The notes: generated by a model from the sequence alone, not told the origin. A DNA stretch of 64,000 bases from Mycolicibacterium sp. ND9-15 (GCF_035918395.1 NZ_CP142362.1:533501-597500), one strand, 5' to 3'; positions 1 to 8,392 are shown, numbered from the stretch's first letter. Numbers and translations: made by a program.

Positions 1-494
1 ACGGTCTCGTCCTCGTGGTGTTCGGCCACCAGGGACATGGCCTCGACCGCGAAGCCGAACCGCTCGCCGGCCTTGCGCAGCAGCGCGACGTTGCCGGCCG
101 CCTTCTTGCCGAAGGTGAAGTTGTCCCCCACCACGACCTCCACCACATGCAGGCGTTCGACCAGCAGTTCGTGGATGTAGCGCTCCGGGGTCAGCTTCAT
201 GAAATCCGAGGTGAACGGCATGACCAGGAAAACGTCGATGCCGAGTTCCTCGACCAGTTCGGCGCGCCGGGTCAGCGTGGTCAGCTGCGCGGGATGATTG
301 CCGGGGAAGACGACCTCCATCGGATGCGGATCGAAGGTCATCACCACGGTCGGCACCCCGCGCGAGCGGCCGGTCTTGACCGCGCGGTTGATCAGTTCCT
401 GGTGGCCGCGATGCACACCGTCGAAGACCCCGATGGTGACCACGCATCGGCCCCAGTCGGTCGGGATCTCGTCTTGTCCCCGCCAACGCTGCAC
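1..494 (-). CDS. ribF: Bifunctional riboflavin kinase/FAD synthetase RibF (3' end outside window)
   Basis: RibF makes FMN from riboflavin and then FAD. The window holds only the N-terminal ~164 residues, which are the FAD synthetase (nucleotidyltransferase) domain; the kinase domain lies beyond the left edge. The protein starts MQRWRGQDEIP from a GTG at 494. The VTIGVFDGVHRGHQ segment (nucleotide-binding HxGH-type motif) and FDPHPMEVVFPGNHP are characteristic. Further on come the conserved VGDNFTFGKKAAGN and ERYIHELLVERL segments. The gene diverges from sirR, 84 bp away, as in M. tuberculosis. Confident by motif, although incomplete. Confidence 0.93.
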   Translation of the reverse strand, partial: MQRWRGQDEIPTDWGRCVVTIGVFDGVHRGHQELINRAVKTGRSRGVPTVVMTFDPHPMEVVFPGNHPAQLTTLTRRAELVEELGIDVFLVMPFTSDFMKLTPERYIHELLVERLHVVEVVVGDNFTFGKKAAGNVALLRKAGERFGFAVEAMSLVAEHHEDET

Positions 495-564
495 GACGGC
501 AAGCCTACGGCGCATCCGGGGTGCAGCGCTTCGCCGGATCCCCCCGGATGAGGTGACCATTGCC

Positions 565-570
565 TAAACT
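565..570 (+). promoter_or_regulatory. Candidate leaderless -10 element for sirR
   Basis: TAAACT stands 8 nt before the GTG start of sirR. This spacing places the transcription start at or next to the start codon. No recognisable -35 or Shine-Dalgarno sequence is seen. Confidence 0.45.
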
Positions 571-578
571 TTCTCACT

Positions 579-1274
579 GTGAATCCTGCCGGCGATGCGC
601 GTGACCTGACGACGGTTGCCCAGGACTACCTGAAAGTCATCTGGACCGTCCAGGAATGGTCGCTGGAGAAGATCAGCACGAAGCTGCTGGCCGAGCGGAT
701 CGGCGTGTCGGCCAGCACGGCCTCGGAGTCGATCCGCAAGCTCGCCGACCAGGGGTTGGTCAATCACGAGAAGTACGGCGCGGTGACATTGACGGCGGCC
801 GGCCGGGCCGCCGCGCTGGCGATGGTGCGCCGCCACCGGCTGATGGAGACGTTTCTCGTCCGCGAGTTGGGTTACGGCTGGGACGAGGTGCACGACGAGG
901 CCGAGGTGCTCGAGCACGCGGTGTCGGACCGGATGCTGGACCGAATCGATGCAAAGCTCGGGTACCCGACCCGCGATCCGCACGGTGACCCCATCCCCGC
1001 CGCCGACGGCCGGGTACCCACGCCGGACGCCCGCCAGTTGTCGGTGTGTCACGACGGCGACACCGGCACGATCGCACGCATTTCCGACGCCGATCCCGAG
1101 ATGCTGCGGTACTTCGACAGCGTCGGCATCAATCTGGACTCGCGGCTGCGGGTGCTGGCCCGCCGCGACTTCGCGGGGATGATCTCGGTCGCCATCGAAT
1201 CATCAGACGGTGACGATACGACGGTCGACCTGGGAAGCCCTGCCGCAGAAGCGATTTGGGTGGTCGCGAGCTAG
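579..1274 (+). CDS. sirR: DtxR/MntR-family metal-dependent repressor (SirR-like)
   Basis: This is a 231-residue DtxR-family regulator, which would bind Mn2+ or Fe2+ and repress metal uptake genes. Residues ~10-70 form the winged helix-turn-helix (LAERIGVSASTASESIRKLADQGLV). The metal-binding and dimerisation domain follows (MVRRHRLMETFLVRELGY, EAEVLEHAVSDRMLDRID). The C-terminal ~80 residues fit the FeoA/SH3-like domain. The GTG start is chosen because a TANNNT hexamer precedes it by 8 nt. By position it corresponds to M. tuberculosis sirR, which is closer to MntR than to IdeR. Its stop codon shares the bases CTAG with the stop of the convergent membrane gene. The metal it senses cannot be read from the sequence. 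Confidence 0.88.
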   Translation: MNPAGDARDLTTVAQDYLKVIWTVQEWSLEKISTKLLAERIGVSASTASESIRKLADQGLVNHEKYGAVTLTAAGRAAALAMVRRHRLMETFLVRELGYGWDEVHDEAEVLEHAVSDRMLDRIDAKLGYPTRDPHGDPIPAADGRVPTPDARQLSVCHDGDTGTIARISDADPEMLRYFDSVGINLDSRLRVLARRDFAGMISVAIESSDGDDTTVDLGSPAAEAIWVVAS

Positions 1275-1687
1275 CCCCGCTCAAGTGCCGCCGGCTGTTC
1301 CCCGGGCAGCTTGAGCCCCGAAGCTCGCACCAGCACCGCCAACACGATCGCAACCAGCAACAGCGCGGGCACGTCGCCCAGGAGGTGACCCGTCTGATGC
1401 TCGCCGCGCACCGCTTGCACCGTCATGATGGCGGCGTGAACGACGCTGGACCACACCGTGAACCAGATCAAGCTCAGATGAGCTCTCGGATTTCGCGCTG
1501 CCCACAACAGAAAGACTCCGAGCGTGGCGTACAGCCCGACGATCATCATGAAATAGTCCGAATGGTGGGGCGGCCCCGCATGCCATGCCCATCCCGACGG
1601 CCAGAGCACGGCCAGTGGATACACGCAGAGCATGACGACGCCGAACACTCCGAGTGCGAGCTGGAGCAGCCTGTACGGAGACGACAT
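1271..1687 (-). CDS. Small four-helix integral membrane protein (DUF6632-like)
   Basis: The gene encodes a 138-residue hydrophobic protein with four likely transmembrane helices (about residues 7-28, 43-65, 72-92 and 108-128). The short loop WPSGWAWHAGPPHHSDYF lies between helices 1 and 2. I believe this matches the DUF6632 family, but that is recall and the function is unknown. The start at ATG 1687 is preceded by a good ribosome binding site (GAAGGGAG), while the longer upstream reading frame is arginine-rich and not protein-like. The gene converges on sirR with overlapping stops. It lies just upstream of truB on the same strand, with a 53-bp gap. Confidence 0.75.
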   Translation of the reverse strand: MSSPYRLLQLALGVFGVVMLCVYPLAVLWPSGWAWHAGPPHHSDYFMMIVGLYATLGVFLLWAARNPRAHLSLIWFTVWSSVVHAAIMTVQAVRGEHQTGHLLGDVPALLLVAIVLAVLVRASGLKLPGEQPAALERG

Positions 1688-1740
1688 CGTGGCTCCCTTC
1701 TGTGGGCCCCAGATGTGAGTATGCGCCCGAATGCGATGGC

Positions 1741-2622
1741 CTACAAGGTCGCCGGGCGCAGCACCACCACCGATTTCGCCCGCGCCGACCGATCTTCGAG
1801 CAACGCGATGACCTGACCATCGTCGGCCGTCGCGGCGTAGATGCCACCGATTCCAGCGGGCTGCAGCGGCCGTCCGTGCCGGACGTCCTCGGCCTCGGCC
1901 GCCGTCAGGTCCCGCCGAGGGAACGCCAGGAGGCACGCCGCGTCCAGGCTGTAGGACAGCCGTGGCCGGTCGGCCAGTTCGTCGAGCGTGCACGCCTCGG
2001 TCAAACCGAAGTCCCCGACTCTGGTGCGGCGCAACGCCGTGAGGTGCCCGCCGACTCCCAACGCGGCCCCCACGTCGCGGGCCAGTGCGCGGATGTAGGT
2101 ACCGCTGGAACAGTCCACTTCGACGTCGACGTCGATGACGCCGGGCTGCCGCCGGACGTTCAGCACCGCGAAGCGGTCGATGCGCACGCGTCGCGGCGCC
2201 AACTCGACGGCCCGACCCTCGCGGGCGAGTTTGTAGGCGCGCTGCCCGCCGACCTTGATCGCGCTCACCGAGGACGGGACCTGGTCGATCTCACCACACA
2301 GTCCGGCCACAGCCCGGCCGATTTGTGCGTCGGTGACGCTGTCAACCGAAACCACCTGCAGGATCTCGCCTTCGGCGTCCTCGGTGGAAGTGGTCTGGCC
2401 CAGTCGGATGGTCGCCGCATACGTCTTGTCGGTCGCGCTCAGCAACCCGAGGATCTTGGTGGCGCGATCGATGCCGACGACCAGCACCCCGGTCGCCATC
2501 GGGTCCAGCGTGCCGGCGTGCCCGACCTTGCGGGTACCGAAGTACCGACGACAGCGCCCGACGACGTCGTGGCTCGTCATCCCCGCCGGCTTGTCGACGA
2601 TGACCAAACCAGGTTCGGTCAC
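1741..2622 (-). CDS. truB: tRNA pseudouridine(55) synthase TruB
   Basis: TruB isomerises U55 in the T-loop of tRNAs. The 293-residue protein has the family signature [14 protein letters not shown] with catalytic Asp40, the KxYxATIRLGQ segment ([12 protein letters not shown]) and [18 protein letters not shown] residues. The C-terminal ~70 residues form the PUA-like domain. Translation starts at GTG 2622, which overlaps the TGA of pptT, so the two genes are probably translationally coupled. It is the last gene of the pptH-pptT-truB operon. Confidence 0.96.
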   Translation of the reverse strand: MTEPGLVIVDKPAGMTSHDVVGRCRRYFGTRKVGHAGTLDPMATGVLVVGIDRATKILGLLSATDKTYAATIRLGQTTSTEDAEGEILQVVSVDSVTDAQIGRAVAGLCGEIDQVPSSVSAIKVGGQRAYKLAREGRAVELAPRRVRIDRFAVLNVRRQPGVIDVDVEVDCSSGTYIRALARDVGAALGVGGHLTALRRTRVGDFGLTEACTLDELADRPRLSYSLDAACLLAFPRRDLTAAEAEDVRHGRPLQPAGIGGIYAATADDGQVIALLEDRSARAKSVVVLRPATL

Positions 2623-3299
2623 AAGACGATTGCCGTCAACGCCAGCCCGTCACGGACCGACCACCGGCCCGCCAAGGTCTCTAGTGGCGGGCCGTGTTCA
2701 GCAGCCGGGTCGATCAGGATGCTCGACACGAAGGCCCCCGACGTGCCGGTGTCGTCCACCTCGAAGACGATGTGGGCATCCTCGAAACCCAACCAGCGGC
2801 GAGTCACCGGGAACCACGCCTTATAGGTTGCCTCCTTGGCGCAGAACAGAATTCGGTCCCAATGCAGGCCCCCGGGCAATTGCCCGAGTTCGGTTCGCTC
2901 GGCCGGCAGGCTGACCGCGTCGAGCACTCCGTCGGGCAGCACGTCGTGTGGTTCGGCGTCGATACCGACCGAACGCACGTCGACCTGCCGACCGACCACC
3001 GCGCCGCGGTACCCCTCGCAATGAGTCAGGGAGCCGACGACGCCGTCGGGCCAACGGGGTTCGCCCTTCTCCCCCTTCAGGATCGGCACCGGTTCGATTC
3101 CGAGTTCACCGAGCGCCTGCCGTGCGCAGTACCGCACGGTGACGAACTCGTTGCGGCGCTTGGCCACCGACTTGGCGATCAGTGGCTCCTCCTCGGGCAA
3201 CGGGGCGAGGTCCGGCGGATCGCGATAGATCTCGGCGGCGGCCAGCGCAGACGTCGTCGCGGGCAGCACGTCGGACAGCAGTGAGGCGGCGATCGTCAT
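2619..3299 (-). CDS. pptT: 4'-Phosphopantetheinyl transferase PptT
   Basis: PptT transfers phosphopantetheine from CoA to the carrier domains that make mycolic acids, lipid virulence factors and siderophores; it is essential in M. tuberculosis. The 226-residue protein has the Sfp-type motifs: GIDAEPH with Asp114 and Glu116 as Mg2+ ligands, and [16 protein letters not shown] with Glu156 and Lys160. Its length matches the family. The ATG at 3299 overlaps the stop of the upstream phosphohydrolase as ATGA, and its own stop overlaps the truB start. Transcription therefore probably runs pptH-pptT-truB. Confidence 0.95.
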   Translation of the reverse strand: MTIAASLLSDVLPATTSALAAAEIYRDPPDLAPLPEEEPLIAKSVAKRRNEFVTVRYCARQALGELGIEPVPILKGEKGEPRWPDGVVGSLTHCEGYRGAVVGRQVDVRSVGIDAEPHDVLPDGVLDAVSLPAERTELGQLPGGLHWDRILFCAKEATYKAWFPVTRRWLGFEDAHIVFEVDDTGTSGAFVSSILIDPAAEHGPPLETLAGRWSVRDGLALTAIVL

Positions 3300-4252
3300 C
3301 GCGAGAGCTGCCTGTCGCGGATCCGCTGCTGCATCTTCTGGGCGTTCTCCCGCATCTCCTGGGTGATTTCGAAGTGGCCGCCGAACTCGTTGAGGTAGCC
3401 GGGCGGGTACTGCGGATCCGGCAGGATCTGGCGCATCCACCGATATGGTTTGCGGCGCCGCCACTCTCGTGGATATCCGACCGACACCTCTTCGAATCGC
3501 ACACCGTCGTACCACGTCGTGCGTGGGATGTGCAGGTGGCCGTAGACCGAGCACACCGCGTTGTAGCGGGTGTGCCAGTCGGCGGTAGCGGTGGTGCCGC
3601 ACCACAGCGAGAACTCCGGATAGAACATCGCGTCACAGGGTTCGCGCACCATCGGAAAATGGTTGACGAGCACCGTCGGCATCATCCAGTCGAGGTTCTC
3701 GAGCCTCTTGCGGGTGTAGGCCAACCGGTCGCGGCACCAAGCGTCGCGGGTCGCGTACGGCTCCGACGACAGCAGGAACTCGTCGGTGCCGACGACGTTG
3801 CGCTCCCGCGCGATCGCCAACCCCTCGGCTTTGGTGCCGGCGCCGTCCGGCAGAAACGTGTAGTCGTACAGCAGGAACATGGGCACGATGGTGGCCGGAC
3901 CGCCCTCCTCGGTCCACACCGGGAACGGATGCTCGGGCGTGATGATGCCCATCTCGTCGCACATGTTGACCAGGTAGTCGTAGCGGGCCTTGCCGAAGAT
4001 CTGCATCGGATCCCGGTCGGTGGTCCACAACTCGTGGTTACCCGGGATCCAGATCACCTTGGCGAACCGCTTACGCAGCAGATCCAGCGCCCAGCGGACG
4101 TCGTCGGTGCGTTCGGCGACATCGCCGGCGACGATGAGCCAGTCATCGGGTGAGGCCGGATGCAGCGACTCGGTCACGGGTTTGTTGCCTGTGTGACCGG
4201 TGTGGAGGTCGCTGATCGCCCACAAGGTGGGTCGTCGGCCGTCGCGTGTCAC
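3296..4252 (-). CDS. pptH: Phosphopantetheinyl hydrolase PptH (metallophosphoesterase)
   Basis: This 318-residue calcineurin-like phosphoesterase corresponds by position and size to Rv2795c. The M. tuberculosis protein (PptH) removes phosphopantetheine from carrier proteins, the reverse of PptT. The metal-binding motifs are all present: DLH at 15-17, GD at 43-44, GNHE at 71-74, a His in VLVNHFP and GHLH in VYGHLHIP. The GTG start at 4252 is supported by a TACCCT hexamer 8 nt upstream. The gene is first in the operon and overlaps pptT by 4 nt, so the forward and reverse enzymes are made from one message. Confidence 0.9.
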   Translation of the reverse strand: MTRDGRRPTLWAISDLHTGHTGNKPVTESLHPASPDDWLIVAGDVAERTDDVRWALDLLRKRFAKVIWIPGNHELWTTDRDPMQIFGKARYDYLVNMCDEMGIITPEHPFPVWTEEGGPATIVPMFLLYDYTFLPDGAGTKAEGLAIARERNVVGTDEFLLSSEPYATRDAWCRDRLAYTRKRLENLDWMMPTVLVNHFPMVREPCDAMFYPEFSLWCGTTATADWHTRYNAVCSVYGHLHIPRTTWYDGVRFEEVSVGYPREWRRRKPYRWMRQILPDPQYPPGYLNEFGGHFEITQEMRENAQKMQQRIRDRQLSR

Positions 4253-4260
4253 AACTGACC

Positions 4261-4266
4261 AGGGTA
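4261..4266 (-). promoter_or_regulatory. Candidate leaderless -10 element for the pptH operon
   Basis: TACCCT on the minus strand lies 8 nt before the pptH GTG. No Shine-Dalgarno sequence is present between them. Confidence 0.45.
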
Positions 4267-4343
4267 CTTAACCCGGCGCCATCGGTTCGCCCGGCAACTA
4301 GAACAGGTTCTTGTTTCCTCTTCGGCGGCTCGGAACCGCCCGC

Positions 4344-4349
4344 TAGACT
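4344..4349 (+). promoter_or_regulatory. Candidate -10 element for the DUF3558-like gene
   Basis: TAGACT lies 35 nt before the ATG at 4385. A good ribosome binding site (AAAGGGG, 4374-4380) sits between, so this gene would have a short 5' leader, unlike many neighbours. Confidence 0.35.
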
Positions 4350-4384
4350 CCCCGCAGGGTCGGACCGACGGACAAAGGGGTGAG

Positions 4385-4954
4385 ATGGTCGCCAAGCTGC
4401 GCCTGCTCTCGGTGCTGTGCGCGCTGGTTGCCGCGGTGATCGTGGTGTGGCACACCAATCCGGCGGGTGCCCCGCGCGTGGATGCCGAAGACATCCCGAT
4501 GACCAACGTCACCACGTCGATCAAGTGGCCCGTCGTCGAGACGACCGACCCGTCACCGTTCAACCCGTGCAAGCAGATTCCGCTCGAAGCGGTGCAGGCC
4601 ATCGGGCTGATGTACACACCGCCGACGCCCGAGGATCAGCTGCGCTGCAGGTACGACGCGGGGAACTATCAGTTGGCCGTCGAGGCGATCGTCTGGCGCA
4701 CTTACGAGCAGACCCTGCCCGCCGACGCGGTGCAACTCGACATCGACGGGCACCGCGCGGCGCAGTACTGGATCATGAAACCCACAGACTGGAACAACCG
4801 CTGGTGGATCACCTGCATGATCGCCTTCGACACCAGCTACGGCGTACTGCAACAGTCGCTGTTCTACTCGCCGATCTACTCCGAGCCGGACCCCGACTGC
4901 ATGCAGACCAACCTCCAACGCGCCCACGAGCTGATTCCGCACTACGTGTTCTGA
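4385..4954 (+). CDS. Secreted or membrane-anchored DUF3558-like protein
   Basis: The 189-residue protein has a basic start (MVAKLR) followed by one hydrophobic stretch (residues ~6-22), so it is exported or tethered by its N-terminus. It has no lipobox cysteine, unlike many related mycobacterial Lpp proteins. The exported part has four cysteines (NPCKQIP, LRCRYD, ITCMIA, PDCMQ) in the order typical of DUF3558 proteins, probably forming two disulfides. It occupies the place of lppV in M. tuberculosis. Function is unknown. A clear AAAGGGG ribosome binding site supports the ATG at 4385. Confidence 0.75.
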   Translation: MVAKLRLLSVLCALVAAVIVVWHTNPAGAPRVDAEDIPMTNVTTSIKWPVVETTDPSPFNPCKQIPLEAVQAIGLMYTPPTPEDQLRCRYDAGNYQLAVEAIVWRTYEQTLPADAVQLDIDGHRAAQYWIMKPTDWNNRWWITCMIAFDTSYGVLQQSLFYSPIYSEPDPDCMQTNLQRAHELIPHYVF

Positions 4955-4974
4955 CGGGTCGCATGCCGACTGCG

Positions 4975-4980
4975 TAGCCT
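4975..4980 (+). promoter_or_regulatory. Candidate leaderless -10 element for the CocE-type hydrolase
   Basis: TAGCCT lies exactly 7 nt before GTG 4988, 20 bp after the preceding stop codon. It suggests independent leaderless transcription rather than read-through. Confidence 0.45.
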
Positions 4981-4987
4981 CTGAGAG

Positions 4988-6661
4988 GTGACCGCATCCT
5001 CCGTAGCCGCCCAGCCGGCATCCCGTTCGAGGGTCAAGAAGTTCACCGGACGCGCCGTGTCACGCCTGCTGCGGCTGCCGCCGCACACCACCGACTTCAC
5101 GGTCAGCAAGGTCCGCGTGCCGATGCGCGACGGCGTCGAGCTGAGGGCCCACCACTATGCGCCGACGACGTCCGATCCGGCGGGCACCCTGCTGGTCCGC
5201 GGCCCCTACGGCCGAGACTTCCCGTTCGCCGTCCTCTACGGTCGCGTCTATGCGGCGCGCGGGTATCACGTCGTTCTGCAAAGCGTGCGCGGTACGTACG
5301 GCTCCGGCGGCGAGTTCGATCCGATGGTCAACGAGATCGCCGACGGCGCCGACACTGTCGAGTGGCTGCGCGATCAGGAGTGGTTCACCGGCTCGTTCGG
5401 CACGATCGGGCTGTCGTATCTGGGCTTCACCCAGTGGGCGTTGCTCACCGATCCGCCGCCGGAGATGAAGGCCGCCGTCATCACCGTCGGGCCCCACGAC
5501 GTCAGCGGTCCGCGCTGGGGTCACGGCTCGTTCGCGCTGAGCGACTTCCTCGGCTGGAGCCATCTGGTCGCCCACCAAGAGGATCCGAACAGGTTGCGGG
5601 CGTTGGTGCGGAAGGCGCGGTCGGGTCGCCGCCTCGCCCGCGCGATGCACCGCCTGCCCGCCGGCGAAGCGGGCCGCACACTTCTGGGCAGGGGCGCCCC
5701 GTGGTGGGAATCCTGGCTCGACCACCCCGAGGCGGACGACCCGTTCTGGAACGGGCTGAACCTCCGCGGCGCGCTGGACACCGCCGACGTGCCGGTACTG
5801 CTGATCAGCGGCTGGCAGGACCTGTTCCTCGAGCAGACGATCACCCAGTATCGGCGGCTGAGCGAGCGCGGGGTGGATGTCGGTTTGACCGTCGGCCCCT
5901 GGACGCACCTCCAGCTGATGACCAAGGCCGCGCCGACCGCGATCCGCGAAACGCTGGACTGGCTGGGCGCCCATCTAACCGGGGCCGAACGCCGGCGACG
6001 CCGGCCGGTTCGGATCTTCGTCACCGGCCACGGTTGGACCGATCTGCCGGACTGGCCACCGGCCATGCCCGAGGTGGTGCGTTACCTGCAACCCGGTGGC
6101 CGCCTCGGCGACGCGGTGCCACCGGAGACCGTTTCGCCGTCGACGTTCACCTACAACCCGGCGCATCCGACGCCGACCGTGGGCGGTCGCCTGCTGTCGC
6201 GTGAGGCCGGGTACCGGAAGGACAACGGCCTGGCTCAGCGTGCCGACGTACTGAGCTTCACCGGCGATCGGCTACCCACCGACCTGTACGTGGTCGGGGC
6301 GCCGGCCGTGGAGCTGTCGCATTCGTGCGACAACCCGTACAACGATCTGTTCGTGCGGGTGAGCGAGGTGGACGCGAAGGGTCGGTCGCGAAATGTCAGC
6401 GACGGCTACCTCAGCGCCGCACCGGATTCCGGCTCGGTTCGCATCGAGCTGGACCCGGTCGCGCACCGCTTCGGCGCCGGCTCCCGGATCCGCGTGCTGG
6501 TGGCCGGCGGGGCGCACCCGCGGTTCGCCCGCAATCTCGGCACCGGCGAACCGCTCGGCACGGGCAGCAGGCTCGCCTCGGCCACCCACACCGTGCACCT
6601 CGGCGACGGCGCTTCCAGACTGGTGCTGCCCGCGGGCCCGAAAGCGCCGGGCGCCGACTGA
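4988..6661 (+). CDS. CocE/NonD-family alpha/beta hydrolase (X-Pro dipeptidyl-peptidase-like)
   Basis: This 557-residue serine hydrolase corresponds by position to Rv2800. The N-terminal catalytic domain has the nucleophile elbow GLSYLG with Ser143. Before it come the typical VPMRDGVELRAHHYAP and SVRGTYGSGGEFDP segments, the latter helping to form the oxyanion hole. The GWQDLFLEQT segment carries the catalytic Asp, and the His is probably in GPWTHL. The C-terminal ~220 residues fit the jelly-roll domain of CocE-type esterases. No signal peptide is seen, so it should be cytosolic. The substrate is unknown; relatives cleave esters or N-terminal dipeptides. The GTG start follows a TANNNT hexamer by 7 nt. 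Confidence 0.88.
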   Translation: MTASSVAAQPASRSRVKKFTGRAVSRLLRLPPHTTDFTVSKVRVPMRDGVELRAHHYAPTTSDPAGTLLVRGPYGRDFPFAVLYGRVYAARGYHVVLQSVRGTYGSGGEFDPMVNEIADGADTVEWLRDQEWFTGSFGTIGLSYLGFTQWALLTDPPPEMKAAVITVGPHDVSGPRWGHGSFALSDFLGWSHLVAHQEDPNRLRALVRKARSGRRLARAMHRLPAGEAGRTLLGRGAPWWESWLDHPEADDPFWNGLNLRGALDTADVPVLLISGWQDLFLEQTITQYRRLSERGVDVGLTVGPWTHLQLMTKAAPTAIRETLDWLGAHLTGAERRRRRPVRIFVTGHGWTDLPDWPPAMPEVVRYLQPGGRLGDAVPPETVSPSTFTYNPAHPTPTVGGRLLSREAGYRKDNGLAQRADVLSFTGDRLPTDLYVVGAPAVELSHSCDNPYNDLFVRVSEVDAKGRSRNVSDGYLSAAPDSGSVRIELDPVAHRFGAGSRIRVLVAGGAHPRFARNLGTGEPLGTGSRLASATHTVHLGDGASRLVLPAGPKAPGAD

Positions 6662-6671
6662 GACCAACCGG

Positions 6672-7232
6672 TCAGCCCACCAAACCGCGTACCTCATCCG
6701 CGATTTCGCGCAGCGTGGCGTCGTCGTGCACCGGTGACGTCCAATCCGGGTCGACCGGCAACTGGACCCAACTGGTGCAGCCCGCGTACTCGGGCATGCG
6801 GGCCAGTCGCAGCGGGTGCGCCAGCGGGTAGGCCTGCACGACCAGAGCGGTGAGCCGATGCCTGGGCCGAAAGTCGAGCCGGTCGGCACGCACCGATTCG
6901 TCGGTCCAGATATGAAGGGGGGCAATGTCTTTCAATGCATCAGGCTTGTTCACTTCGATCGCGGCGATGACCCGGGCGCCGGCGCGGATCACTACCGCAT
7001 CGTCGCTGCTGTCGGCGGCCGCCGCGTCGAGCAGGTCGCGGTGTTCGGGGCGGACACGTTCGGCGTGGCTGTGCGCGACCGTCGGGAACAGCAGGAAACG
7101 TGACGCCGTCACCGCGAATCGTTTCTCGTGGATGCCGCCCTTGCGCAACAGCAGGGTCTGCCTGCCGTCGAGCAGCGCGCGGACCGCGGCGCTCCACTCC
7201 TTGAGCGCGGGCTGCGTCAGCGTCGTCGTCAT
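6672..7232 (-). CDS. DUF1802 family protein
   Basis: The 186-residue soluble protein has the family opening LKEWSAAVRALLDGRQTLLLRKGGIHE. It ends in a segment containing SWVQLPVD. There is no signal peptide or membrane helix and the family has no known function. It converges on the CocE-type gene with a 10-bp gap. The ATG is 9 bp from the stop of the DUF2277 gene, and CATAGT lies 8 nt upstream as a possible -10 element. Confidence 0.8.
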   Translation of the reverse strand: MTTTLTQPALKEWSAAVRALLDGRQTLLLRKGGIHEKRFAVTASRFLLFPTVAHSHAERVRPEHRDLLDAAAADSSDDAVVIRAGARVIAAIEVNKPDALKDIAPLHIWTDESVRADRLDFRPRHRLTALVVQAYPLAHPLRLARMPEYAGCTSWVQLPVDPDWTSPVHDDATLREIADEVRGLVG

Positions 7233-7241
7233 CGGACCGGA

Positions 7242-7526
7242 CTATGTCGCCTTGGCTGCCGGCCCGGTTTTCAGGCGGGCCCGCACCTCGGGCCGGCGCA
7301 TCGGCGGAACCGTCTTGGGCGGCTCACGCCGTGGCGGCAGCGCGGACAGCAACCGCCGAGTCGTGGCGGTGACCTCGGCGACGGCCGCTTCGAAGGCCTC
7401 GGCGTGGGCGGCGGTCGGTCGGGTGATACCGCTGACCTTGCGGATGTACTGGGAAGCGGCGGCCTCGACCTCCTCGTCGGTGGCCGCCGGCTCCAGCCCA
7501 CGTAGCTCGGTGATGTTTCGGCACAT
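7242..7526 (-). CDS. DUF2277 family protein
   Basis: This small basic protein (94 residues) begins MCRNITELRGLEPAATDEEV, the hallmark of DUF2277, and continues ASQYIRKVSGITRPT. The C-terminus is Arg/Pro-rich. It has no known function. The ATG at 7526 is preceded by TATCGT at 7 nt, and that hexamer overlaps the promoter of the divergent echA-like gene. The reading frame continues upstream of the ATG but is antisense to that gene, so this start is preferred. Confidence 0.85.
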   Translation of the reverse strand: MCRNITELRGLEPAATDEEVEAAASQYIRKVSGITRPTAAHAEAFEAAVAEVTATTRRLLSALPPRREPPKTVPPMRRPEVRARLKTGPAAKAT

Positions 7527-7533
7527 GGACTCC

Positions 7534-7543
7534 ACGATAGGTT
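7534..7543. promoter_or_regulatory. Overlapping divergent leaderless promoters (DUF2277 and echA-like genes)
   Basis: The two start codons are only 24 bp apart. On the minus strand TATCGT (7534-7539) stands 7 nt before ATG 7526. On the plus strand TAGGTT (7538-7543) stands 7 nt before ATG 7551. The hexamers share the TA at 7538-7539, so RNA polymerase could bind in either direction but not both at once. Confidence 0.5.
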
Positions 7544-7550
7544 CGTCGGT

Positions 7551-8318
7551 ATGACCGGCCCAGCAAGCACAGACATTCTGCTCGTCGACACCCGTGACCG
7601 GGTGCGCACGCTGACCCTCAACCGCCCGCAGTCGCGCAACGCGCTGTCGGTCGAACTGCGTAGGCGGTTCTACGGTGCGCTGGGCGAAGCGCAGGCCGAT
7701 GACGACGTCGACGTCGTCATCGTCACCGGTGCGGACCCGGTGTTCTGCGCGGGTCTGGACCTCAAGGAACTCGGCGACACCACCGAGTTGCCCGACATCT
7801 CGCCGAAGTGGCCGCCCATGACCAAACCCGTGATCGGCGCGATCAACGGTGCTGCGGTCACCGGTGGACTCGAGATCGCGCTGTACTGCGATGTGCTGAT
7901 CGCCTCCGAACAAGCCCGGTTCGCCGACACGCACGCCCGCGTCGGATTGCTCCCGACATGGGGGCTCTCGGTGCGGCTGCCGCAGAAGGTCGGCATAGGT
8001 ATGGCCCGCCGGATGAGCCTGACCGGGGACTACCTGTCGGCCGAAGAAGGTTTGCGCACTGGACTGGTCACCCAGGTGGTGCCGCATTCCGAGCTGATGC
8101 CGACGGCCCGGCAGGTCGCGGCCTCGATCGTCGGCAACAACCAGCGCGCCGTGCGCGCACTGCTCGCGTCGTACCACCGGATCGACGAGGCGCAGACCAA
8201 TGAGGGGTTGTGGATCGAGGCGGCGTCGGCGCGGGAGTGGATGCGCACGGCCAGCGGAGACGACATCGCCGCCAACCGCGAGGCGGTGCTGCAGCGGGGC
8301 CGCTCGCAAGTCCGCTGA
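7551..8318 (+). CDS. Enoyl-CoA hydratase/isomerase-family protein (EchA16-like)
   Basis: This 255-residue crotonase-fold protein has LTLNRPQSRNALS, the oxyanion-hole CoA segment DPVFCAGLDLKEL and GAAVTGGLEIALYCD with Glu108. In canonical hydratases a second Glu sits in the PEI.LG motif; here the aligned segment is ADTHARVGLLPTWG, with His where Glu is expected. Simple hydration of enoyl-CoA is therefore doubtful and another acyl-CoA reaction is more likely. The M. tuberculosis counterpart by position and sequence style is echA16. The ATG is preceded by TAGGTT at 7 nt. Confidence 0.85.
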   Translation: MTGPASTDILLVDTRDRVRTLTLNRPQSRNALSVELRRRFYGALGEAQADDDVDVVIVTGADPVFCAGLDLKELGDTTELPDISPKWPPMTKPVIGAINGAAVTGGLEIALYCDVLIASEQARFADTHARVGLLPTWGLSVRLPQKVGIGMARRMSLTGDYLSAEEGLRTGLVTQVVPHSELMPTARQVAASIVGNNQRAVRALLASYHRIDEAQTNEGLWIEAASAREWMRTASGDDIAANREAVLQRGRSQVR

Positions 8319-8328
8319 CGTTTTCTGG

Positions 8329-8386
8329 CGAGCGTGCGGGTCTGCACCCGACACGCCGCTGATTTTCCGCGCTTTGCGCACGCTCG
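8329..8386. repeat. Intergenic hairpin repeat, family 1 copy A
   Basis: Arms CGAGCGTGCG (8329-8338) and CGCACGCTCG (8377-8386) are perfect 10-bp inverted repeats around a 38-nt centre. The same design recurs at 8985, 25628 and 25694. It lies between two plus-strand genes and touches the promoter of the methyltransferase. Confidence 0.7.
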
Positions 8387-8392
8387 TACGCT
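8387..8392 (+). promoter_or_regulatory. Candidate leaderless -10 element for the methyltransferase
   Basis: TACGCT lies 7 nt before GTG 8400, immediately after the right arm of the family 1 hairpin. Confidence 0.45.
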
